Positions 1 to 12,700 of a stretch of 64,000 nt of DNA are shown one piece after another; within the stretch, counting starts at the first letter, position 1; every line of letters starts with the position of its first letter. This stretch comes from Membranipora membranacea. Its lineage: Eukaryota > Bryozoa > Gymnolaemata > Cheilostomatida > Membraniporidae. The notes under the pieces were generated by a model that saw only the letters and a list, made by a program, of their open reading frames with translations, was not told where the DNA came from and did no database searches. The stretch is from NCBI GenBank assembly GCA_914767715.1, contig OU612068.1:21886001-21950000 (forward strand). Direction: 5' to 3'. A program made the position numbers and the translations under genes.

Positions 1-647
1 ATGGGAGTGTTATAAATTGTAAGATTTTATCTCAAGTGCATTTACACCTCCCAGAGAAGAACGTCTGACTTGCGCTTTTTAATTATAAAGTTGCAATAAA
101 TTGTAAGATTTTATCTCAAGTGCATTTACACCTCCCAGAGAAGAACGTCTGACTTGCGCTTTTTAATTATAAAGTTGCAATAAATGCCAAGTGATAAGAG
201 GTTTTGTAACTGTTAATTCATGAACAGTTTATGAGGCTTCCCGGTTATTAGTTATACCCTACCGTTTATGAGCAAATTTATTAGAAAACTTCATATAAGT
301 GTTTTCTTGTTGACAAATACCTTGACTGGAGGTGTTATGTAAAGTACTTGTGGAAGGAAAAATACGTACAAAATAATAAAATTTATAGCCCTCTCACGTT
401 TACTCAACCTCCATACCTTATATTAGCCTCGACCTCAGCTAGCTATAGTTGGTGCTGACTAACATTTCTTAAACTCCATACTAGCTAAGCTAAACCCAAG
501 CTAACATTTACTCCTCAAGGAGTATCACTTGGCACTGAGACAAAAAGGATGTTAAATCAACGTCTTGGATAGGTTGTTTTATATGCTGTTCTTTGTGATA
601 GCTAGTCATTTTTCTCCTTTTTTAAATATCTTTATCTTATTTTGCAG
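1..647 (+). other. MYBBP1A intron (3' part)
   Basis: Non-coding sequence before the first recognised exon, ending in a pyrimidine-rich tract and TTGCAG at 647. It contains an 84-bp tandem duplication (separate entry). No exon was found in it. Confidence 0.6.
13..184. repeat. 84-bp tandem duplication
   Basis: A unit beginning TAAATTGTAAGATTTTATC at 13 recurs at 97, and the second copy ends near 184. The copies look identical, so the duplication is recent or the assembly repeated it. Confidence 0.9.
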
Positions 648-718
648 CTGAAGAAAGACGCCTGCATGAAGTTCTCGAAGCAGCTGATGGATGCCGTAAC
701 AGGCCAGGATGATCTGTA
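648..718 (+). CDS. MYBBP1A: MYBBP1A window exon 1
   Basis: The acceptor TTTTGCAG precedes LKKDACMKFSKQLMDAVTG. The exon ends CTGTA before the donor GTAAGC. The frame seems to stop at TAG (717-719), but the donor splits that codon and the spliced codon is TAT. Phase 0 to 2, 71 bp. Confidence 0.75.
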
Positions 719-3700
719 GTAAGCAGAACGCACTTATTTACAATCCATAATAATTCTGTGAAGTCCACAATAATTCTGTGAAGTCCACAATAATTCTGTG
801 AAGTCCACAATAATTCTGTGATATAGCAATATCTTGTATATTTGCTTTATTTATCGCTTGAAGATACTTAAAGCAGGCCTGTTAGTTTGTCACAGCCCGC
901 ATTGAGCCCCAATATATAACCATAGTGGTGCGACGACACAACCTTTGCATTCTTTATATGCACATTTTGAAAAACAATTAAGTTAAATATTAATTATTTT
1001 GATTTGTGTTGTTCATGTCATTATTTAGTCTGTGATACCCTGTGTATTGTAGTGGACAGAGCGGTGAGGGTGTCGTCTCATGGTGTAGTCTCACTCTTAC
1101 ACACATGCTAACCTCTCAGTCTATAGGAGCGAGTAGTGAGGGAGATAACTGGCAGACAGACATACTTTCCTTCCTCCTTCTACACTCCTGCTTCAATATG
1201 ACCAAGCCTCATCCCGAGCTGAAACATGTGAGTTGAATGGCGACATACTAAATATCCTCAAACAAGTGCAATGGGATTTATTGAAAAATGATGTGCAAGT
1301 AGACATTATTCGCATATTATAGTCAGGCAGCTACTTCTGATAAAGGTATGTCAGATTTGCATGGTAAAAGAATTTTCAATGCTCAACTAGGCTTGAATTA
1401 TTGTGATGTTTATTTACCATGCAAATCTGACGTCTTTATCATAAGTAACTGACTGACCATAACATGCATTGGTTCTCAAGTAGTCTTTAATGACTTGTAT
1501 GCAACTGAAGTAATATAGATGGAAGTCCAAATTACTTCTGTATAATGAAAAGAGGAAAACTTTGCCGCTGGAAACAGAGCAGAGGATTGAATTTTACACT
1601 CAGGAAAATCCGACTTTGTAAATAAGAATTTCTGTTTATCTCGAGGACATAAGAATTTACCTGTTAAATAACATCATTTTCATTTATATGATGATGATAG
1701 TTTTCGCAAAAATAGCATGAAGAGATTTTCTGTCGGGTCCATCAGGTTGCCAAATCAAGGGGCTCCTCTATGAAATTTAAAACACTTATAAAACAACACT
1801 TTCATAGGACATGAATAACATCATGGTATGACAAGTTATGAGACCTGCAGAGATCCATCAACGCAAACTAATAAACAAAATCAATCCGTAAAACCTCACA
1901 CTATGTTATAGGAGACATTTATAGATATAATATGACAGAATTTAGAAGACCAAGTGGCCCAAACATTATGAGGGAAACACATGTGTGGACAATGTGAGTC
2001 TTCACCCTCGTACTGAGTTGATTTCGCATTATTTGTTTTTGCTTTTTCTCTCGAGGTGATTGTGAAAGCTGCTAGATTCACAGAATTGCACAGCATAAAA
2101 TGATACATATGTCCTTCCCCAGACCTCTGCAAAGTAACAGCAGCAGGTCGTGACATTTCTAGTCTAGTCATGTCCACCTGTGAATGACGGCATAGTGTAG
2201 ATAAACCGCCGATATTGCTCAGTTTTTTTCCAACCTCACTCATTAGTAACAATATCCGATGTAGATACTGAGGCAATAAATATCCACTCAATATTAATTG
2301 CGCGTTGTATTGGTGAGAATTGTGACACTCACAGACTGCCACATGAACAATAATATAAAAAGCTAGAAATAGAGCGAAGCTGACGCAAGTAATTTCCATT
2401 AATTGAGCTGAACGAGTCAGCATAATAGACTTTTTCATATTGATGGTGTTTCATTGTTAAGTTTATTACACCTTTGCCATTACAAGATCTGCACATGCTA
2501 AGAGTGTGAACGGTGTAGACGATTGGAAAAAAATTATTGGTCATAATTACAAAGATATTAATTTGATTATAAGGGAGACATACAGCTATTAACTATTTTC
2601 TTTTGCTAAAAAACTATTTGCGGAATAAGTATCCTCAGAGTCACACGGAGTTATTTCCTCTTTGAGTATGGAAAGACAACTTTTACGGGAAATTTCAGAC
2701 AAGAAGCTGTACTCCATCAAACCCCACAAGATCTATTTGCATTTAAACTATTAATTGCTGAGATACAATGCAATTTGTGGTATTTATGTACATTTGTTCA
2801 ATTAAATACAGGATCACATTAATTTTTTCTTTACTAAAAAATTTATAAGCACAATTTTGGACCCACAGTGGAAATCCTTTCATTTTCTACCTATATAAGT
2901 AATTCATTGGAGACATCATAAACATATAAACATTTCCCTTTGCGCTGCTATATTGACATGACGTCAAAAACTGTAAGGATTTAATGCATGCCTTGCAGAA
3001 TGTGTATCTTTAGAACAGATAACGATTTCACAGAAAGATCCGTTGCGTGTCACCCATAAACATATAAATATACAAATAAGAACGCAATGGTCCCTTCTGT
3101 GAAATCGTAATCTGTTCTAAAGATACACATTGTGTAAGGCATATATTGAAGACTGACAGTTTTTGACGTCAGGACGAAGGGAAAGTTGTCGCACCGAATG
3201 CGTAGGTGGACGATACATCATTTTGTTGTTGACATTATTCTCTCGTGCCAAACAATCCTTTGAAAATAGTGACACATCACTGTCTGATTCCTACCCAATT
3301 TTAAAACAGAAGCTAGGTGTTGAGATCATCTAACTCTGTAAAGGGCTTTTAAGATGGTAGACGGAGTAATATATATATCACTCTTTCTACAATCTTAAAT
3401 CCTCTTACTGGATATATACAAATAAATTTGGATATGACCATTCAGTATTGTGCGTAGTACATATATATACATATACATATATGAGTCTTGGTATGACCCT
3501 TTGGAATTGTGCATAGTACATGTATCAGTTTCCCTGTTTTTAGTGTGAGAAGGTGGTCACACTATCGGAGACAAATAGACGCTCGATAAAAGATGCTCTA
3601 CTAAAAGGCCTCAGCCTGTTATCAACATTTCAGCCAACAGGTACTGTATTATATTATAATGTTAATACTATGATAGATATTATTAATTTTGTTGAACAAG

Positions 3701-6700
3701 TATTGATTAATGCCTGAAAAATGGCACTATCGCTGGGAGCAGGAAATAAACAAAATTGCCATCAATAAGGTACCTTGCATCCCTAACTGATTAATAATTG
3801 GTTAATAATGAGGGGATGATAGTTGTTCACCTGAGATGCCGATGACGGCCAATCATCTATCGATCAATCTTGATAAAAAATAACCTTAGGGCTATAAACA
3901 AATCTTATTCACATTACAAACTTGGCAAACTGACTATCTGTATTACGTATATGCAAAGATTAGTTGCTTACCGTAATGATAGTGAGATTCCTCAACTGAG
4001 ATGACACACGACTAGTACCATTCTGAGCCGGTGGAATCATGAAACATTCAGGGCTAGTGGCATTTTATTCCCTTGTAACATAATTGGCAAATTCAGCAAT
4101 TTTGGCCCAACAGTAATGATGTCAGATGGCAAAGGGATCTCAATAATGGCCATCTTTTATCATGTGTGCAGGTATTTCAGTCTGTTAATATCGAGGGCTA
4201 ATATTCAAGTCTGATAATTCATAAGCATGTTACTTTTTTTTGGCTTAGTATCGATTGACTCCGGCTTCATTTTTGAAGCGGAGAGAGTTATCTCCTCTTA
4301 AGTACAGGTGCTGGACCCATAGTTCTCATGCAAATCACTACACCAACCCGACTCTTAATATCAAAGAGGCAGAGGGGATCCTTTAACTGCATTTGCACTC
4401 AGTGAAAATACCAATAAATGTAACAAGTTTATGCTGGAGTTGAAAGATGTTGGTTGGGCAAATCTAAAATGATGATGTAGTTAGGTCCCACGGCCAAGGC
4501 TGTGCAATTCTCTCATATTTTGGCAGTACTGCTGCTCCAGAAAAATTAAAGCCCATCTAACCTGAGCAATACGAGAGATGTCAGACTTCTACTGTTACTG
4601 CAGACATTGTTCTACCCCCAGTTTTGATTTAGCCGTGTGCGTGTGCGTGTTGTGACAGATGATGTCTGAGATATTGCCGTTTGGACTACCAGCATCATAT
4701 TTCATCATGGTCAGGCTATCCAGTTATTTTATTGTATAAAACCCTGTAGACAGTTCACATTAAGTAATACCGTTTTATGTTTTATTTTGCATTGGCAAAC
4801 TAAGCACCAGTAGGAAGAAACAAATTCACTGGTTGTCTCATTGCACAGTATTTTCATTGTGTGTAATTTAATTTAGTAGCCAATTAAGGTGTAAACACTA
4901 CACTGTGTAGGATTATGATATGCTATTACTTCATGAGGTCATCAGATACGAGGTCAAAGATCAAATAAACACAATTGTCAATTACTCAAATACATGAGGT
5001 GAAAATATGGAATGGCTGACAGGAAAGACAACAAATGTATGGTTATGAGAAAAGCTTATTGAGTTCAGTTTTTGGAATGTTGAGTAAGATGAGCAGTTTT
5101 ACAGGCGCCTTCATTCCACCATTGAGATAAATCGGTCCTGGCTGGAAGGGGGCGCTCCTCATGGGCTATGTCACACAACTCACAAAAAGCCAGGCCCCTG
5201 TTACCTTTACTTGCTGGCACTAGTTGGTATTGTTCTCTCCATTTATGATATTTGTTGAATAATTCCGAGTCTGATGATACAGATTTGAGATGTTTTGCTA
5301 AATCATCAATGGAAGTAAAGTTTTCCACGTGAATGAAAGAGTCTGGTGGTGCAACTCGTAGGTAATCATCCACCGATTTTCCCCCCATCACCACCGGTAT
5401 CAAATATTCATCACTAGAAAGAACATTCCAGAATTTCTCTGTGATATAGTCCTCACATAAAGAGTTTTCAAAACTGAGGCGAAATTTGTGTGAGGAATCT
5501 TTGTTGTCTTGGCTGTCTGGTTTGCCACATTTACCATATAAGTCTAGGCTAAGGCCACAGCTACCAAGCTCCTTCATCAGCCAGATCCGGTCATAACCCT
5601 TTGAAATGCAATTGCTGACATAGGCGATCATATCCATAGTTTTTCCAGCTGAGTAGTTGGTAGCGTTCAGAGGTATTTCTCTTTTTATTACATCCCTGCC
5701 ATAGATGGAGTGCTGTATGGTTGAACCACGTCTAAAGGTCATAGTTATATTGAACTGCCCATCCCATTGTGATTTGAAGCGATTGTATCCGAAAGCTGAT
5801 GATTCCATATCAATCAACACCTTGTACTGTCTCGGGGATACTTTTGGAATTTCTACTTTTTTTGCGTGTTTCATCTCAAACAGTAACATGTCAGCTTGCG
5901 ATGTGAGCGATTTATCGATGGAAAGTCGACACTTGTGTTTGCATTTTGTGAAATCCCGAGACCATTCGCCCCACCATTTTGTATAGCCTAGTATCAGCTT
6001 CACTTTAGGAGCTGACCTGGTAGGTGTAGCTGTCGGAGGTTCTGTGGATAGTTTTTGATCTTGTGTGGTTACTGCGAGGGAAGTTTGTACTGTCGTCGCT
6101 GACTCACCGGAATGTTTTGTTGTAGACAGTTCGTAGATTTCAGCTGTGACATCTGCAGGGATCTCCGTAGTTGATGTGTTTTCTTGTACTATCCGATGGC
6201 TTAAAGTAGTATCCGAGTTTTCGTATATTATTTTATAGAATCCTTGTGGAGTAATGGTGTTTGGGGCGGTCCCCCTATAAGGGATATATAGAATTGTCCC
6301 AACTAGATAAGTAACAAAAACTGTTGCAAAAAGCAGACATCCTCTTCTACTCGTGCCAGCCATTATAATGGTCAACTCTTGTATGTAAGATTTTACCCTG
6401 TGCAGTTGTTTGCTATTCAGTGAAACAGGTAGTCAGGCTTGTATGATGACAGCTAGCTACAGGCTTGAACTCTAGCGCTGTGAGAGCAAGCAATGATGCA
6501 TGCCTTACTGTTATCTATCACTAGAACTGAGCAAACAAATTTGTAAACTAAGCAAGATAAGATACAGCGTGTTATACATCACGCCATGTATATATTATAT
6601 ACTGATACGAACCTAGTCTATGCACTTTGCAGGATATGCTTGGATTTTTCCTCTCATTACTTCTACATTAATCTTACTTCATATCACCTATAGGGTCCAA

Positions 6701-9700
6701 TAATACACATGGTATGACCTTTGTTAATGTCATGAATGACCGCCCTGACTGGCTGACATTTTCTTCACCCCTTGGCAGTGAATATTTCTGCTCATGGGTA
6801 TTTCCCAAACATGAGGCTACTTTTCCCAGAGTCTGACTGGAAAACTCTCATACCTGGAGCAATATAGTTGGTGGCATGAATAGAAATCAATAGATATTGC
6901 AGTTTTAGTGCTCCCCTTTATTAACTTATAACACTCAAGGGCAGACAACTTCAGCAAGATCCTGCATTGTTCTCAGACTTTCACTCGCCCGGGGGGCCGT
7001 TGGACGAGGGGCAAAAGAGCTCGGACTAATTATATACTGGTATGAACCCTGTATGGAACTAAATAAAACACTACAAAATATAATATTCTCATAGGGGGGG
7101 GGGGGACCATTCTTGATTGATCTTTCCAGTCCCAACACCCTGGGGTATATATGATTATAAACGAAACAACAAGCTCTCACGATCTTCAATGGGACCTGTA
7201 AAATACCCCCCCCCCCCCACTGCAGAATTAATTCCTGTATAAACACTTTTTAGCAGGTTCATGGGTCATTTTATGTGTATGCCTTATTTCTTAATGTTGT
7301 TGTGTACCATGATAATTGTTTCACTTTTCAAAATATTATCAATATACTAACATATAAAATATTCTATATGGCTACAGATTGGTATTACAGACTAATGCTA
7401 ATGACTCGTTTTTTTGATATAGTGAATAAGACAGATGGTAAATCTGGAGCTGACTTTGACTACAATGATATCATGGATCATATATACGGCTACTTGAGTG
7501 TAAGTATATGTTAGATGATTTATCTGGTTATGGTTGTTGTCATGGTTGTGTGCAAAGGGAAACCATGATTACAAAGCACTTGGCAAGAGGCCTGATAAGA
7601 TTCAAGTTTTGGAAGGATTCAAAAAAATTCAAAGTTCACGCTATGGCCTACAGAAAATTTGGTAATAGGTGAAAAAAATCAAAAATCATTTTATGGGAGA
7701 CTATCATACACCATCTTCTTCACGGATACATCCTTTACCTCTCCTTTACAATCCTTGTCTATATGTGTCATATCACTAGGGACTAAATACTAATATTCTT
7801 AGTTTATGACCTGAGTGCTCTACCTTTTTGATGTAAAGAACCAAATTTCAAATTTTGATATGGTGCGGTTGCGTGAGAGCGCTAGAGGGTTCTGAGGGGT
7901 CACTTGGCCGCTCGAACAATGCCAGGGGTCTCCACCTTAGGTTTTAAATGCAAGATTGAGGCGTCTGACCAAATCACCATTTCTCACAACTCCAAAAAAT
8001 TGAACAAAGCATTTTAAACAAAGGCTGTACTGATTGAAATATATGGAGAATATAAAATAGAGAAATCATATCTAACCAATGTACTATTGATGATGAATGA
8101 TGACACACATGTCAGTTTCGCAGAGTTGGTTGGTTGGTTTATTTTGCCACAAACATTAGGTGTGCTGCGAGATTGAGTGTGTATACTGTTACATGAGTAG
8201 GGAATACCAAAAAGAAACATAAACAAAATGAGTAAACAAATTTGTTAACAAAGCATATTATGGCTATATACTTTGCATTATGGATTACGACTGTACTGTG
8301 GAATTATTACGGGTTACGGCCTACGATGTGGTATAATGTGCTCAAGGCTTAACTCATAAGAACCAAAAAAATTACGATGGCCGTCGACCGATTTAGAATT
8401 GATATGTACATTTTGCCCCTGTGATAGTTTCTGTTATACACACATGTGGATTATATAGAGATGGGTAATGGTTATTAGTGGTATTTTAAATAAGAAAGTG
8501 CAAGCAATGAGTTATTTAGTATTTTGGGTTATGAATATCTAAATTACTCAAACACAAGTGAACTTGTTCTTGCTATATACTCTATGCTATGTCTCTAAAA
8601 TAACAGAAATATGTATTCCTTGTGATGAAATAATATGTTATGCTGATTTCGATGTATTGTATCAAAAACTTTGAGATGAACTTGCATTACTGCTTTTGGA
8701 ATGTAGCAACTCAACTGCAATTTTTTTTATTTGATTTTGTAGAAACTCATGGAGCAGGCAGATGATATTCAAAGCATACGAGTTTTCTCAGAGAAGGTAA
8801 TTCAAACGCTGCATCAATAATTAAATTTTTATTGCAGCAACGATATAAGGATATAAGCAACGATATAAGCCTTGTGTTGTAAGAGAATCTTAGTGCCAAA
8901 ATAGTAAAAAATAAATTAATGATTTGATAAACATGTACATTTATTGATGGCAGGTGCCAGTGATGGAAAAGCTAGATAATTGATACCTGATAAATGAACT
9001 GGATTTCCGGTAAAGCGGAGGCCTGACATTTAAGCATTTCCTTGTTAGAATTATTAGATTCAAGCTTGAATAACATAACCAAAGATTACAAGCACAACAA
9101 CTACTGCCATGAATGTCTTCCCTCAAAGAAATTGATATCGATATATGATAAAACTCAAAATACCATATATTTTGTTATATGTAAAATATAATGCCAATAT
9201 ATAATATGTTGTAGGAAGTATCAGCTTGGACTGGAGCTAGTCTCACATGCAAGACCATCAAAAAACACATTAAAGTATGTGGATTAAATAATTCTCCCTA
9301 GACCATGCTCGCCTTAACTGTTTGATACTGATAGCTGCTCTTTCGCTCTTTTTGAGGAGATTTTTTCATCCTTATATTAAACGTCTAAATGCTTGATGAG
9401 GGAAATTTTTTTGAAGGCCCTTTGATGTTATCACCCCATCACCCTTGCCTGCTGATGATTATTTTGATTTGGGCAACGCAACACTAGTATGTTTAAATTA
9501 CCGAATGCTGTGTTCAAATCCCAACAAGAGTTTGAGTTGTGTGCATATCTACATAATCCCCACCATAATGGTATCTGTTTTATTTGGTTAGGATTCTGGT
9601 AATGATAAAGGCAAACAGGAGATGTGCCAAGCATTTCAGCTGATGCTTCAACTCTTTGGTTTACATTTACATATAGTCGAGGAGGCTGAACTTCAAGAGG

Positions 9701-12700
9701 TCGTCGACACTATTCAGGTAGAGGATGATATTGGTATTTTAATACATACTGGCTGATTACATCCACTAATCCACCCACTTGTATAACTTATATTGTGTAC
9801 AATTTAGCAACATTAGATAAAGGACTAGTGGACTTTAATTTTGAATGACATAAAACACACGTTCGTGGCCACAGTATAGTCGACAGTGTCCTACTGCGCT
9901 TGCTCTGTGCAGTTAAAATGCCCTTATTATAATGGTATACCCAATTGATTTGTTAAATGTATATTATTATTGAGTGTATGGGTATGACATATGGTGGCAA
10001 GACATTTATGGTGGTATGATAGTTATCCATAATCCCCAGGATGGTGAGATGATGCGATCGATAAGCTTGATTCCTGGTGCAAGAAGGCGGAGACTGCACT
10101 TGTAAGCAGTGCTATTTGCTGTTTGAGAAATTTCAACATTGCATTCAATATCAGAGGTCCGAAAGTCAACGCCCTTACACTTAGTAACAGATGGAAAGTA
10201 GATTACTTAGGCTTTTGATAATATGACATAAAGAGAGGCAGAAAAGGTTTTACTCGGTTATATTCAAACCGATTGCAAAATACTAGCGAGTTGGTTTCAC
10301 TAGACCAGCTCAGCAGCTCAATGCGTTGTCGTGATTGTTTTTCAATGATCATTTGCTTATCATCTTTTTGAGTCAACAAAAGTAGATGTATTATCAAGCT
10401 GTTCAGAAGGTTTTGTATCCAATCTTTCCCTATTGGCGTTATGCTAATCCAAAATATTTATCATCTTTTTTCCAGGAACTCCAGGCCTGTTTCAAGAAGT
10501 CAGTCAGTCGCACTAGAGCCAAAGAAGAAGGTAACTATTGGCTGTCTGCTCCGAGAGTGGTTTAGCTTGAAATTTTCCTCATTGCTCAATAAAGAAATGG
10601 CCGCCACTTTATTTTCCATCTATGATCACATAGTATTATGATTATCTGCACATAAGCACTTTCAGGCACAATGAACAAATCTTTGCTGTTATAATTTGGC
10701 CCAAAGTGAGAATCCAACAGGTTGTTGAATCCCAGGCTGTTAGTTACCGTTGTATGCCATCAATTTTAAAGTCTTCATATTATCAATATCAACGAGATAT
10801 GCATATCAGTGTGGTACTCTTCTTTCTCATATAGCTAATGACACCACACTGAAACAAATGATGCTGTCTACTTTGTAATTGTAATTTAAGTGGGAGTTGT
10901 AAGAGCTTGGAAGACAGGTGGATGATAACTGTTGAGGACTTAATGATTACGGATTACAAAATATGGTCTGGGGAAAAACCTCTGACTCTCGTAGTGCGTA
11001 CTTCCTCAAGACCAAGGACAAGTTACTATCATCTCAGGCGTGGAGCTGACTCAAGGTCATTAGACTGAAATTGATTATAACATATAAAGATCGAGAGACA
11101 TAGGATTGTTTTTCTCGGACTCTCTGTTTCCTGACTCTAGGGAAGTTTGAGTTATTATTTAATATTTGTGTTTCTGTTTGTCAGGGCCCGAGTGGAGTGA
11201 AGTGATCACGGAGATGCTTATAAGTCTCATGTCCAAATCTTCTCACTTGCTGAGGGCTGTCAGCAGCAATGTGTTTGCCAAGATCCTGCCGCTGTGTAAC
11301 ATCACTTCTATCCAGCTTATACTGGAAGTGAGTAGCAGTGCCCTTCTTTCCCCACACCCAGATACACCCCCCAGACCCCCACATTCTCTATAATAACTGC
11401 GAGTCATGCGCTAGAACAAAACATGTCGATGGTATTAGACACTGTTAGTGAAAGCTGAGATTTATCAAGCCATCCAGGAACCAATGAACCATCTATTTTC
11501 AAATTCATTATTAGTGGATTATAAATTGTAAATACTTCATTTTTGTGTTGTTGTGTTGTTAGCTTTTGTTTCCTTGAACAATGTTCAATGACGCTAGATT
11601 TGAGATCTCCAGATAGTCCAGTGGCAGCCTACCAAAAATGTGGCTAGAAACTTCATATTCGAAATTGGATGGATAAATTCTATGAGTGGATTCTAGTGTA
11701 GTTTTTTGAGGCGGTCGCAATGGTGATAATGTACCTTACACAAAGTTGCACAATAGGCAGAAAAGTGCCAAAAACGCTGACGAAAATGGCCAAAATTGCT
11801 GTTTTTGTGAGATTTCAAAAGTATGTCCTGTGCTCACCTCATGAGTTTGGCTACTCACACTCTGCAATCAGATTCATACATACCTTAGTCAGTTTTTGGT
11901 AAAATCTCAGCATGATATCTCAAATATTGAGTGAACGCCCAACCTTATAAAAAAGTGATAAAGTGAAAAACGCTGTTGTCAAAAGGGAAAGTGATGAAAA
12001 AATGATGATCTGGTTTCAAAACGTCCAAAATCTGAAAGAGCATGTCATAATTAGTGGATCAATTAGTTTACATGGGTCTGCTATCACGGGTAGCCGAGAC
12101 GTGGCCAACAATGGTTGCAATACCCCCTTATATCACCTGTATATGACTATCATTGAAACGACACTACTTGTTCCATTATGCTGAAGCCTCGAAAACTGAC
12201 TTAGAATGTTCATATCGACCTGATTTTTGTATGGTGATTTTGTATTGACCCTTGCATGAGACCAGTTTTTAATGCTCTGAGTCTGAGTATTATTATTAGA
12301 CCGGCTTGGTCACCGCCGTGTGTCCTCAGCCGTCAGAGTGGAAAAACCTGGCATGAATTCACGTACCCTCCTCTATCTTGGTGTTTTGTTTTGAGAGCAA
12401 TGTATCTAAAACTCAAATAACATGTGACTATTTGATGTGGTCTGATGCTAAACGGATGTGGAGAACCTGGTTAAGAAAAGCCTGACTCATATCCATGAGC
12501 TAGTTACAATGTTGTAACAGTAAAATGTGGTTCTCTCTAAGTCTTAGAAGGTGCAGACTATTCAAAGATATGTGAAAAAATAGGCAAGCTGATTACAAAA
12601 AATTGGAAAGAAATTAGATAATTAGTTGAGGCGTATTGACTTTTTGTATATATCGAATTGCTTCATGATAAAAATGGGTACACATTGGGTGTCTTGACTA

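Larger units (their letters stand above)
1228..3543 (+). other. MYBBP1A intron with two fold-back elements
   Basis: A 2.3-kb intron. It contains inverted repeats at 1318-1457 and 2931-3187 (separate entries). The open frames near 1.9-2.5 kb on the minus strand have no family signature and look like chance. Confidence 0.65.
3641..7377 (+). other. MYBBP1A intron hosting a nested antisense gene
   Basis: A 3.7-kb intron. It contains the fucosyltransferase gene on the minus strand, and homopolymer runs of about 13 G at 7087 and 13-14 C at 7206. I see no other genes in it. Confidence 0.7.

Noticed and set aside
648-719. Terminal exon of a separate upstream gene ending in TAG
   Set aside because: The donor GTAAGC within the apparent stop and the perfect phase match to 1053 fit the MYBBP1A chain better.
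1896-2544. Minus-strand frames of 180 and 71 residues
   Set aside because: No family features, no splice support, biased composition; they are inside a MYBBP1A intron and look like chance.
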